This document shows, piece after piece, positions 22,788-33,582 of a DNA stretch of 64,000 bases (position 1 is its first letter; each line of letters opens with the position of its first letter). The position numbers were made by a program, and so were the translations under genes. The DNA is from Hordeum vulgare subsp. vulgare (lineage: Eukaryota; Streptophyta; Magnoliopsida; Poales; Poaceae), in NCBI RefSeq assembly GCF_904849725.1, contig NC_058524.1:27435001-27499000 (forward strand), in the 5' to 3' direction. The notes under the pieces were generated by a model, which saw nothing but the letters and a program-made list of their open reading frames with translations, was not told the origin of the DNA and made no database searches.

Positions 22788-23394
22788 AAGGCTCTTCAGC
22801 TTGCATCTTCAACACGGACATCTTATCTCCGTCTCGTTCTTTTGAAGCATCTCGGCCTTCGCAGAGCTCAAAACCTATTCACGATGCCTTCGGTCATCGT
22901 GCGGACCATGGTCGCCTGCGGGGTAGAGAAAAACGATATTTTAGAACCAAAAAAAATTGGCATGACTTTGCCTAAAAATAGGACAAAAAAGAATGCATAG
23001 TGCCAAATTCTCGCCGAAACGGAAATGAATCAACATTCCGGCAAAATATTGGCAACTATCGCATTTCAAATACCGGTACCTGCAAACACAAACATATATG
23101 CAACACCACAAACATATGCAACACCACAAACATACGTAGATCTAGCTAGGCCATAAAAAGTGCATGTGCACGTTGTTGGAGGGAGAAAAAAGTAGATCTA
23201 CAACATAAAAGATTTCCCCTTACTTACCTATCAAAAAAAGGTAATTTAACCACTTAATTTGGGTGAATCTATGATGCAAATGAGGTGAGGAGGAGGAGGC
23301 ACCCGAGACAAGCTTGGAGGAGGAGGTGGAGAGAATGAAAGTGGGGAAAGTGAGTGTGGTAGGTGGATGTCCAAAATATCTAGTTGGTCCCAGG
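22788..23394. other. 5' leader/promoter region of inner CACTA
   Basis: Lies between the transposase gene start and the right subterminal array. It contains a short direct repeat (CACAAACATATGCAACAC, about 23095-23135) and a GA-rich leader (23285-23340). I did not fix a TATA box or a first exon. Confidence 0.4.
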
Positions 23395-23777
23395 TTACTA
23401 ATGGCGCACCACCTACATATGCGCCATTAGTAATCCTGGTTACTAATGGCACACCAGCTGGTGGTGCGCCATTAGTAGTTTTGCAAAAAAAAATATAGTA
23501 GTGGCGCACCACCTACAAATGCGTCATTAGTAACCCTGGTTACTAATGGCGCACCAGTTGGTGGTGCGCCATTAGTAGTTTTGCAAAAAAAATATAGTAG
23601 TGGCGCACCACCTACAAATGCGCCATTAGTAACCCTGGTTACTAATGGCGCACCAGCTGGTGGTGCGCCATTAGTAGTTTTGCAAAAAAAATATAGTAGT
23701 GGCGCACCGAGTGTGTGGTGCGCCATTAGTGTCCATCACACTAATGGCACACCTGCACATGGTGCGCCACTTCTATA
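23395..23777. repeat. Right subterminal array of inner CACTA (~105-bp tandem units)
   Basis: Each unit contains ACTAATGGCGCACCAGCTGG, its inverse GGTGGTGCGCCATTAGTAG, and a TTTTGCAAAAAAAATATAGT spacer, repeated about three and a half times. The array is cut by the Copia element at 23777 and continues for about 55 bases at 32838-32890. A minus-strand frame at 23472-23726 is just the translated repeat (NGAPP…GAPLV) and is not a gene. Confidence 0.9.
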
Positions 23778-25607
23778 TGTTGGGGAACGTCGCATGGGAA
23801 ACAAAATTTTTCCTACGCGCACGAAGACCTATCATGGTGATGTCCATCTACGAGAGGGGATGAGTGATCTACGTACCCTTGTAGATCGTACAGCAGAAGC
23901 GTTAGAGAACGCGGTTGATGTAGTGGAACGTCCTCACGTCCCTCGATCCGCCCCGCGAACAATCCCGCGATCAGTCCCACGATCTAGTACCGAACGGACG
24001 GCACCTCCGCGTTCAGCACACGTACAGCTCGACGATGATCTCGGCCTTCTTGATCCAGCAAGAGAGACGGAGAGGTAGAAGAGTTCTCCGGCAGCGTGAT
24101 GGCGCTCCGGAGGTTGGTGATGACCTTGTCTCAGCAGGGCTCCGCCCGAGCTCCGCAGAAACGCGATCTAGAGGAAAAACTATGGAGGTATGTGGTCGGG
24201 CAGCCGTGAGAAAGTCGTCTCAAATCTGCCCTAAAAGCTCCATATATATAGGAGGAGGGAGGGGGACCTTGCCTTGGGGTCCAAGGGACCCTCAAGGGGT
24301 CGGCCGAGCCAAGGGGGGGAGGACTCCCCCCCCCCAAACCGAGTTGGACTTGGTTTGGTGGGAGGAGTCCCCCTCCCTTCCCACTTCCTCCCTCTTTTTT
24401 TTTCTTTTCCTTTGATTTCCTTCTCTTGACGCATAGGCCCCCTTGGGGCTGTCCCACCAGCCCACTAAGGGCTGGTGTGTCCCCCCAAAGCCTATGGGCT
24501 TCCCCGGGGTGGGTTGCCCCCCCCCCCCCCGGTGAACTCCCGGAACCCATTCGTCATTCCCGGTACATTCCCGGTAACTCCGAAAACCTTTCGGTAATCA
24601 AATGAGGTCATCCTATATATCAATCTTGGTTTCCGGACCATTCCGGAAACCCTCGTGACGTCCGTGATCTCATCCGGGACTCCGAACAACATTCGGTAAC
24701 CAACCATATAACTCAAATACGCATAAAACAACGTCGAACCTTAAGTGTGCAGACCCTGCGGGTTCGAGAACTATGTAGACATGACCCGAGAGACTCCTCG
24801 GTCAATATCCAATAGCGGGACCTGGATGCCCATATTGGATCCTACATATTCTACGAAGATCTTATCGTTTGAACCTCAGTGCCAAGGATTCGTATAATCC
24901 CGTATGTCATTCCCTTTGTCCTTCGGTATGTTTCTTGCCCGAGATTCGATCGTCAGTATCCGCATACCTATTTCAATCTCGTTTACCGGCAAGTCTCTTT
25001 ACTCGTTCCGTAATACAAGATCCCGCAACTTACACTAAGTTACATTGCTTGCAAGGCTTGTGTGTGATGTTGTATTACCGAGTGGGCCCCGAGATACCTC
25101 TCCGTCACACGGAGTGACAAATCCCAGTCTTGATCCATACTAAATCAACTAACACCTTCGGAGATACCTGTAGAGCATCTTTATAGTCACCCAGTTACGT
25201 TGCGACGTTTGATACACACAAAGCATTCCTCCGGTGTCAGTGAGTTATATGATCTCATGGTCATAGGAATAAATACTTGACACGCAGAAAACAGTAGCAA
25301 CAAAATGACACGATCAACATGCTACGTCTATTAGTTTGGGTCTAGTCCATCACGTGATTCTCCCAACGACGTGATCCAGTTATCAAGCAACAACACCTTG
25401 TTCATAATCAGAAGACACTGACTATCATCGATCAACTGGCTAGCCAACTAGAGGCATGCTAGGGACGGTGTTTTGTCTATGTATCCACACATGTAAATGA
25501 GTCTTCATTCAATACAATTATAGCATGGATAATAAACTATTATCTTGATACAGGAATTATAATAATAACTATACATTTCTTATTGCCTCTAGGGCATAAT
25601 TCCAACA
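23778..25607 (-). repeat. 3' LTR of the Copia element
   Basis: 1830 bp, from TG… to …CA in element orientation, near-identical to 30896-32722. It contains a C-tract near 24520, a TATATATAGG box (24243-24252, minus-strand promoter position) and GGCGCATAGG-type GC-rich sequence. The open frames in it are by-products of LTR composition. Confidence 0.95.
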
Positions 25608-25620
25608 GTCTCCCACTTGC
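25608..25620 (-). other. Polypurine tract of the Copia element
   Basis: The minus-strand sequence GCAAGTGGGAGAC directly abuts the 3' LTR. It is the purine-rich primer site for plus-strand DNA synthesis in this group. Confidence 0.85.
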
Positions 25621-25659
25621 ACTAGAGTCAATAATCTAGCCCTCACATCACCATGTGAA

Positions 25660-28600
25660 TTACATTGTAATAAATCTAACACCCATACAGTTCTGGTGTC
25701 GATCATGTTTTGGCCGTGGAAGAGGTTTAGTCAGCAGGTCTGCTACATTCAGATCCGTGTGCACTTTGCATATATTTACGTCCTCCTCCTCGACGTAGTC
25801 GCGGATGAGGTTGAAGTGTCGTTTGATGTGTCTGGTCTTCTTGTGAAACCTTGGTTCCTTTACTAAGGCAATGGCACCAGTGTTGTCATAGAACAAGGTT
25901 ATTGGATCCAGTGCACTTGGCACCACTCCAAGATCCGTCATGAACTGCTTCATCCAGACACCCTCCTTAGCCGCCTCTGAGGCAGCCATGTACTCCGCTT
26001 CACATGTAGAATCTGCTACGACGCTTTGCTTGGAACTGCACCAGCTTACTCCACCCCCATTAAGAATAAATACGTATCCGGTTTGCGACTTAGAGTCGTC
26101 CGGATCTGTGTCAAAGCTTGCATCGACGTAACCTTTTACGGCGAGCTCTTCGTCACCTCCATACACGAGAAACATCTCCTTAGTCCTTTTCAGGTACTTC
26201 AGGATATTCTTGACCGCTGTCCAGTGATCCACTCCTGGATTACTCTAGAACCTCCCTGCCATACTTATGGCCAGGCTAACATCCGGTCTAGTGCACAGCA
26301 TTGCATACATGATAGAACCTATGGCTGAAGCATAGGGGACGGAGCGCATATGCTCTCTATCTTCATCAGTTGCTGGGCACTGAGTCTTACTCAATCTCGT
26401 ACCTTGTAACACTGGCAAGAACCCTTTCTTGGACTGTTCCATTTTGAACCTCTTCAAAACTTTATCAAGGTATGTGCTTTGTGAAAGTCCTATCAGGCGT
26501 TTTGATCTATCCCTATAGATCTTAATGCCTAGAATGTAAGCAGCTTCTCCTAGGTCCTTCATAGAGAAACTTTTATTCAAGTAACCTTTTATGCTCTCCA
26601 AAAGCTCTACGTTGTTTCCAATCAGTAATATGTCATCCACATATAATATTAGAAACGCCACAGAGCTCCCACTCACTTTCTTGTAAATACAAGATTCTCC
26701 AACCACTTGTATAAACCCAAATGCTTTGATCACCTCATCAAAACGTTTGTTCCAACTCCGAGATGCTTGCACCAGTCCATAAATGGATCGCTAGAGCTTG
26801 CACACTTTGTCAGCATTTTTAGGATCGACAAAACCTTCGGGTTGCATCATATACAACTCTTCCTTAAGGAAACCGTTAAGGAACGTCGTTTTGACATCCA
26901 TCTGCCAGATTTCATAATCGAAAAATGCAGCTATTGCTAACATGATTCTGACGGACTTAAGCATCGCTACGGGTGAGAAGGTCTCATCGTAGTCAACTCC
27001 TGGAACTTGTGAAAAACCCTTTGCCACAAGTCGAGCTTTATAAACGGTCATATTACCGTCAGCGTCCGTCTTCTTCTTAAAGATCCATTTGTTCTGAATA
27101 GCCTTGCGGCCCTCAGGTAGTATCTCCAAAGTCCACACTTTGTTCTCATACATGGATCCTATCTCGGATTTCATGGCTTCTAGCCATTTATTGGAATCTG
27201 GGCCCACCATTGCTTCTTCATAATTCGCAGGTTCATTGTTGTCTAACAACATAATTGATAAGACGGGATTACCGTACCACTCTGGAGCAGCGCGTGATCT
27301 CGTCGACCTGCGTGGTTCAACAGAAACTTGAACTGGAGTTTCATGATCATCATCATTAACTTCCTCCTCAACCGGCGTCGCAACGACAGAGGTTTCCCCT
27401 TGCCCTGCGCCACCATCCAGAGGGATGAGAGGTTCGACAACCTCGTCAAGTTCTATCTTCCTCCCACTCAATTCTCTCGAGAGAAACTCCTTCTCGAGAA
27501 AAGTTCCGTTCTTAGCAACAAACACTTTGCCCTCGGATTTGAGATAGAAGGTGTACCCAACTGTCTCTTTTGGGTAACCTATGAAGACGCATTTTTCCGC
27601 TTTGGGTTCCAGCTTTTCAGGCTGAAGCTTTTTGACATAAGCATCACATCCCCAAACTTTAAGAAACGACAACTTTGGCCTCTTGCCATACCACAGTTCG
27701 TATGGTGTCGTCTCAACGGATTTCGATGGTGCCCTATTTAAAGTGAATGCGGCTGTTTCTAATGCATAACCCCAAAATGATAACGGCAAATCAGTAAGAG
27801 ACATCATAGATCGCACCATCTCTAACAAAGCACGATTACGACGTTCGGACACACCATTACGCTGTGGTGTTCCAGGCGGTGTTAACTGCGAAACAATTCC
27901 ACATTGTCTTAAGTGAGTGCCAAACTCGAAACTCAGATATTCACCCCCACGATCAGACCGTAGGAACTTGATCTTCTTGTTACGATGATTTTCCACTTCA
28001 CTCTGAAATTGCTTGAACTTTTCAAATGTTTCAGACTTGTGCTTCATCAAGTAGACATAACCATATCTACTTAAATCGTCAGTGAAGGTGAGAAAATAAC
28101 GATATCCGCCGCGTGCCTCCACGCTCATTGGACCACACACATCGGTATGTATGATTTCCAACAAGTCACTTGCACGCTCCATTGTTCCGGAGAACGGAGT
28201 TTTAGTCATCTTGCCCATGAGGCATGGTTCGCACGTGTCAAGTGAATCAAAGTCAAGTGACTCCAAAAGTCCATCAGCATGGAGTTTCTTCATGCACTTT
28301 ACACCAATATGACCCAAGCGGCAGTGCCACAAAAATATGGCGCTATCATTGTTTACTCTAACACTTTTGGTCTCAATGTTATGTATATGCGTATCGCTAT
28401 CAAGATTCAATATGAATAATCCTCTCACATTCGGTGCATGACCATAAAAGATGTTACTCATAGAAATAGAACAACCATTATTCTCAGACTTAAAAGAGTA
28501 ACCGTCTCGCAATAAACAAGATCCAGATATAATGTTCATGCTCAACGCAGGCACTAAATAACAATGATTTAAGTTCATCACTAATCCCGATGGTAGTTGA

Positions 28601-29640
28601 AGTGACACTGTGCCGACGGCGATTGCATCAACCTTGGAACCGTTTCCTACGCGCATCGTCATTTCGTCTTTCGCCAGCCTTCGTCTATTCCGCAGTTCCT
28701 GCTTCGAGTTGCAAATGTGAGCAACAGAACCGGTATCGAATACCCAGGCACTACTACGAGAGCCGGTTAAGTACACATCAATAACATGTATATCAAATAT
28801 ACCTGATTTTTCTTTGCCCGCCTTCTTATCTGCCAGATACTTGGGGCAATTGCGCTTCCAGTGACCCATACCCTTGCAATAGAAGCACTCTGTTTCAGGA
28901 TTAGGTCCAGCCTTGGGTTTCTTCGGCGGATTGGCAACAGGCTTACCGCTCTTCTTCGAATTGCCCTTCTTGCCTTTGCCGTTTCTCTTGAAACTAGTGG
29001 TCTTGCTCACCATCAACACTTGATGCTCTTTACGGAGTTCAGACTCTGCGACTTTCAGCATCGCAAACAACTCGCCGGGACACTTGTTCATCCCTTGCAT
29101 GTTGTAGTTCAACACAAAGCCTTTATAGCTTGGCGGCAGTGATTGAAGGATTCTGTCAGTGATAGCTTCTTGCGGGAGTTCAATCCCCAGTTCAGCTAGA
29201 CGGTTTGAGTACCCAAACATTTTGAGCACATGTTCATTGACAGACGAGTTTTCCTCCATCTTGCAAGCATAGAATTTATCGGAGGTCTCATACCTCTCGA
29301 TCCGGGCGTTCTTCTGAAAGATAAACTTCAATTCCTGGAACATCTCAAATGCTCCATGACGCTCAAAGCGACGTTGAAGTCCCGGTTCTAAGCCATACAA
29401 GACTGCACATTGAACTATTGAGTAGTCCTCCTTACGCGCTAACCAAGCGTTCAAAACATCCTGATCAGCCGTAGCGGGTGGTTCATCTCCTAGCGCAGCA
29501 TTAAGGACATAATCCTTCTTTCCAGCTTGTAAGATTAGCTTAAGATTACGAGCCCGGTCTACAAAGTTGCTTCCATCATCTTTCAACTTAGCTTTCTCTA
29601 GGAACGTATTAAAATTCAGGATGACACTTGCGTGAGCCAT
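25660..29640 (-). pseudogene. Copia gag-pol polyprotein with two in-frame TAG stops
   Basis: One continuous frame of 1327 codons starting ATG at 29640. Residues 1-230: gag. Zinc knuckle CFYCKGMGHWKRNC at 252-265. Aspartic protease DTG at 302-304. Integrase: His/Cys finger at about 439-473 (HCRLGH…CEPC), then the D,D-35-E triad at D500, D563 and E599. Reverse transcriptase begins near residue 840. A TAG at 26791-26793 interrupts it, and the YVDD catalytic box lies beyond that stop. A second TAG at 26245-26247 precedes the RNase H part (VDASFD, CEAEYMAASEA, ADLLTKPL). The frame is otherwise intact. In both stop positions the family usually has Gln, so a C-to-T change (CAG to TAG) is the simplest origin. 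As written it can make gag, protease and integrase but not full reverse transcriptase. Confidence 0.95.
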
Positions 29641-30880
29641 GATCTACAACAAAAATATATTCAAAGTGGACTTAGACTATGTTCAAGATAATTAGAGTTC
29701 AACTTAATCAAATTATATGCTAAACTCCCACTCAAAAAGTACATCTCTCTAGTCATTTGAGTGGTTCATGATCCACTTACACTATCCCAAGTCCGATCAT
29801 CACGTGAGTCGAGAGTAGTTTCAGTGGTAAGCATCCCTATGCTAATCATATCAACTATATGATTCATGATCGACCTTTCGGTCTCATGTGTTCCGAGGCC
29901 ATGTCTGCACATGCTAGGCTCGTCAAGCTTAACCCGAGTGTTCGCGTGCGCAACTGTTTTGCACCCGTTGTATGTGAACGTTGAGTCTATCACACCCGAT
30001 CATCACGTGGTGTCTCGAAACGACGAACTGTAGCAACGGTGCACAGTCGGGGAGAACACAATTTCGTCTTGAAATTTTAGTGAGAGATCACCTCATGATG
30101 CTACCGTCGTTCTAAGCAAAATAAGGTGCATAAAAGGATTAACATCACATGCAATTCATAAGTGACATGATATGGCCATCATCACGTGCTTCTTGATCTC
30201 CATCACCAAAGCACCGGCACGATCTTCTTGTCACCGGCGCCACACCATGATCATCCATCAACGTGTTGCCATCGGGGTTGTCGTGCTACTTATGCTATTA
30301 CTACTAAAGCTACATCCTAGCAAAATAGTAAACGCATCTGCAAGCACAAACGTTAGTATAAAGACAACCCTATGGCTCCTGCCGGTTGCCGTACCATCGA
30401 CGTGCAAGTCGATATTTCTATTACAACATGATCATCTCATACATCCAATATATCACATCACATCGTTGGCCATATCACATCACAATCATACCCTGCAAAA
30501 ACAAGTTAGACGTCCTCTAATTTTGTTGTTGCATGTTTTACGTGGTGACCAAGGGTATCTAGTAGGATCGCATCTTACTTACGCAAACACCACAACGGAG
30601 ATATATGAGTTGCTATTTAACCTCATCCAAGAACCTCCTCGGTCAAATCCGATTCAACTAAAGTTGGAGAAACCGTCACTTGCCAGTCATCTTTGAGCAA
30701 AGGCGGTTACTCGTAACGATGAAACCAGTCTCTCGTAAGCGTACGAGTAATGTCGGTCCAAGCCGCTTCAATCCAACAATACCGCGGAATCAAGAAAAGA
30801 CTAAGGAGGGCAGCAAAACGCACATCACCGCCCACAAAACCTTTTGTTTTCTACTCGAGAAGACATCTACGCATGAACCT
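29641..30880. other. Copia leader between primer binding site and gag
   Basis: About 1.24 kb without a convincing ORF, as usual in Angela/BARE-like elements, where it holds packaging and translation signals. A 174-codon plus-strand frame (30172-30696) runs opposite to the element and has no recognised domain. Confidence 0.6.
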
Positions 30881-30895
30881 AGCTCATGATGCCAC
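30881..30895 (-). other. Primer binding site of the Copia element
   Basis: The minus-strand sequence GTGGCATCATGAGCT abuts the 5' LTR. It resembles the initiator-Met tRNA complement TGGTATCAGAGC but carries changes (C for T, and an extra T), so it may prime less well. Confidence 0.7.
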
Positions 30896-32722
30896 TGTTG
30901 GGGAACGTCGCATGGGAAACAAAAAATTTCCTACGCGCACGAAGACCTATCATGGTGATGTCCATCTACGAGAGGGGATGAGTGATCTACGTACCCTTGT
31001 AGATCGTACAGCAGAAGTGTTAGAGAACGCGGTTGATGTAGTGGAACATCCTCACGTCCCTCGATCCGCCCTGCGAACAATCCCGCGATCAGTCCCACGA
31101 TCTAGTACCGAACGGACGGCACCTCCGCGTTCAGCACACGTACAGCTCGACGATGATCTCGGCCTTCTTGATCCAGCAAGAGAGACGGAGAGGTAGAAGA
31201 GTTCTCCGGCAGCGTGACGGCGCTCCGGAGGTTGGTGATGATCTCGTCTCAGCAGGGCTCCGCCCGAGCTCCGCAGAAACGCGATCTAGAGGAAAAACTA
31301 TGGAGGTATGTGGTCGGGCAGCCGTGAGAAAGTCGTCTCAAATCTGCCCTAAAAGCTCCATATATATAGGAGGAGGGAGGGGGACCTTGCCTTGGGGTCC
31401 AAGGGACCCTCAAGGGGTCGGCCGAGCCAAGGGGGGGAGGACTCCCCCCCCCCCAAACCGAGTTGGACTTGGTTTGGTGGGAGGAGTCCCCCTCCCTTCC
31501 CACTTCCTCCCTCTTTTTTTTTCTTTTCCTTTGATTTCCTTATCTTGGCGCATAGGCCCCCTTGGGGCTGTCCCACCAGCCCACTAAGGGCTGGTGTGTC
31601 CCCCCAAAGCCTATGGGCTTCCCCGGGGTGGGTTGCCCCCCCCCCCCGGTGAACTCCCGGAACCCATTCGTCATTCCCGGTACATTCCCGGTAACTCCGA
31701 AAACCTTTCGGTAATCAAATGAGGTCATCCTATATATCAATCTTGGTTTCCGGACCATTCCGGAAACCCTCGTGACGTCCGTGATCTCATCCGGGACTCC
31801 GAACAACATTCGGTAACCAACCATAACTCAAATACGCATAAAACAACGTCGAACCTTAAGTGTGCAGACCCTGCGGGTTCGAGAACTATGTAGACATGAC
31901 CCGAGAGACTCCTCGGTCAATATCCAATAGCGGGACCTGGATGCCCATATTGGATCCTACATATTCTACGAAGATCTTATCGTTTGAACCTCAGTGCCAA
32001 GGATTCGTATAATCCCGTATGTCATTCCCTTTGTCCTTCGGTATGTTACTTGCCCGAGATTCGATCGTCAGTATCCGCATACCTATTTCAATCTCGTTTA
32101 CCGGCAAGTCTCTTTACTCGTTCTGTAATACAAGATCCCGCAACTTACACTAAGTTACATTGCTTGCAAGGCTTGTGTGTGATGTTGTATTACCGAGTGG
32201 GCCCCGAGATACCTCTCCGTCACACGGAGTGACAAATCCCAGTCTTGATCCATACTAAATCAACTAACACCTTCGGAGATACCTGTAGAGCATCTTTATA
32301 GTCACCCAGTTACGTTGCGACGTTTGATACACACAAAGCATTCCTCCGGTGTCAGTGAGTTATATGATCTCATGGTCATAGGAATAAATACTTGACACGC
32401 AGAAAACAGTAGCAACAAAATGACACGATCAACATGCTACGTCTATTAGTTTGGGTCTAGTCCATCACGTGATTCTCCCAATGACGTGATCCAGTTATCA
32501 AGCAACAACACCTTGTTCATAATCAGAAGACACTGACTATCATCGATCAACTGGCTAGCCAACTAGAGGCATGCTAGGGACGGTGTTTTGTCTATGTATC
32601 CACACATGTAAATGAGTCTTCGTTCAATACAATTATAGCATGGATAATAAACTATTATCTTGATACAGGAATTATAATAATAACTATACATTTATTATTG
32701 CCTCTAGGGCATAATTCCAACA
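30896..32722 (-). repeat. 5' LTR of the Copia element
   Basis: 1827 bp, nearly identical to the 3' LTR. Differences seen include A/T changes near 30922, C/T near 31018, a 2-bp indel near 31824 and C/T near 32124. The promoter would read leftward into the polyprotein. Confidence 0.95.
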
Positions 32723-32832
32723 AATGAGTCTTCATTCAATACAATTATAGCATGGATAATAAACTATTATCTTGATACAGGAATTATAATAATAACTATA
32801 TTTATTATTGCCTCTAGGGCATAATTCCAACA
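32723..32832 (-). repeat. Terminal 110-bp duplication of the 5' LTR
   Basis: The first ~112 bases of the LTR (element orientation; 32611-32722) are present a second time in tandem at 32723-32832. The extra copy ends exactly at the CTATA target duplication. The two copies differ by a 2-bp indel (TATACATTT versus TATATTT) and one base (CTTCGTTC versus CTTCATTC). Confidence 0.92.
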
Positions 32833-32908
32833 CTATATAGTAGTGGCACACTACTTGTGTGGTGCGCCATTAGTGTCTATATCATCTATAGCCCTTTTCC
32901 TAGTAGTG

Positions 32909-33250
32909 AAATGATGATTCCATGCCAAGTTTCAGCCTTTTTAGAGTTCATTTGTAGTGTTTTTCAATTTCAGGGTCATTTAGCTCAAAAATCATTAAAT
33001 GCATGAAAACTAGTAAATGAAGTCAGAAATGGTTGAAAATTGATGATGTGGCTTTAAATGGTGCATATTGAACGCACAAAAAGTTTGGGGTTAAAATAAG
33101 TTTAAAAAATAAAATGTCTTTGTAACACATGAGTTTTCGTGTGAAATCGTGATACTTGGAAAGAAATTGTGCTTTTCAATTTATAGTGCTTTTCAATTTC
33201 AGGGTCATTTAGCTCAAAAAATCATTAAATGCTCGAAATATATTTTGTTT
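32909..33250. repeat. Tandem ~335-bp repeats of the outer CACTA, right part
   Basis: Resumes the unit broken at 15963 (ATGATGATTCCATGCCAAG…). The next unit starts at GCTCAAAAATCATTAAATGC (about 32983). A shortened one starts near 33211, only about 228 bases later, so one unit has a deletion. Confidence 0.85.
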
Positions 33251-33582
33251 GCACATAATTGCATTGATTAACTCCTACATAATGTTTATTTATGTTTCAA
33301 ATGCGAAAACACACACATATATGTATACCTTAAATCTTACACCAAGATTCCCTCCGGTTTGTCCGAAGTGGGACTTTCCAGATAAGTCCGGAAACTCAAT
33401 AGAGAAGAAAGTGATGACGGTGAAGCTAGTCACATCCGAGAGTGAGATCTTGGGGTATAATTTTATTCCTTCGCGTGTGTCCCTTTGTGTCGTAACCATG
33501 GACAATCTTCACCATTTAACATGATGTTTGGGTCAGTCTTCACTGTGAAGGGAGGAATTTCATGAAACTTTTCATAATCTTC

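Larger units (their letters stand above)
23778..32832 (-). mobile_element. Copia LTR retrotransposon, Angela/BARE-like
   Basis: A complete minus-strand element of about 9.06 kb is flanked by the 5-bp duplication CTATA (23773-23777 and 32833-32837). The LTRs begin TGTTGGAATTATGCCC and end CCCCAACA in element orientation, the signature of the Angela/BARE/WIS group. Order in its own direction: 5' LTR (30896-32832, with a terminal duplication), primer binding site, 1.2-kb leader, one gag-pol frame with two stops, polypurine tract, 3' LTR (23778-25607). By eye the LTRs differ at about 15 sites in 1.83 kb, so the insertion is recent compared with everything around it. Confidence 0.95.
15964..32908 (-). 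mobile_element. Inner CACTA transposon, 16.9 kb including nested Copia
   Basis: The left end is CACTACTAGGAAAAGGCCTA and the right end in reverse is CACTACTAGGAAAAGGGCTA. The terminal inverted repeat is therefore about 16 perfect bases. The 3-bp target duplication AAA is present on both sides (15961-15963 and 32909-32911). Removing the element rejoins the ~335-bp repeat of the outer CACTA, matching its intact copy at 15630-15640 (GGTGAAATGATGAT). Without the Copia insertion it is about 7.9 kb. Genes run leftward, so the 5' end is at right. It has inverted TAATGGCGCACCA repeats near both ends. It is defective because its transposase gene has lost an internal part. Confidence 0.93.

Noticed and set aside
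23472..23726. 84-codon frame with repeated NGAPP/GAPLV units
   Set aside because: It is the translation of the CACTA subterminal tandem array; another frame of the same array is open on the plus strand.
23581..24415. Plus-strand frames of 165 and 126 codons, and their copies at 30750-31587
   Set aside because: They run through the Copia LTRs against the element's direction and occur twice because the LTRs are repeated.
30172..30696. 174-codon plus-strand frame in the Copia leader
   Set aside because: Opposite to the element's transcription, no domain, in a region that is normally untranslated.
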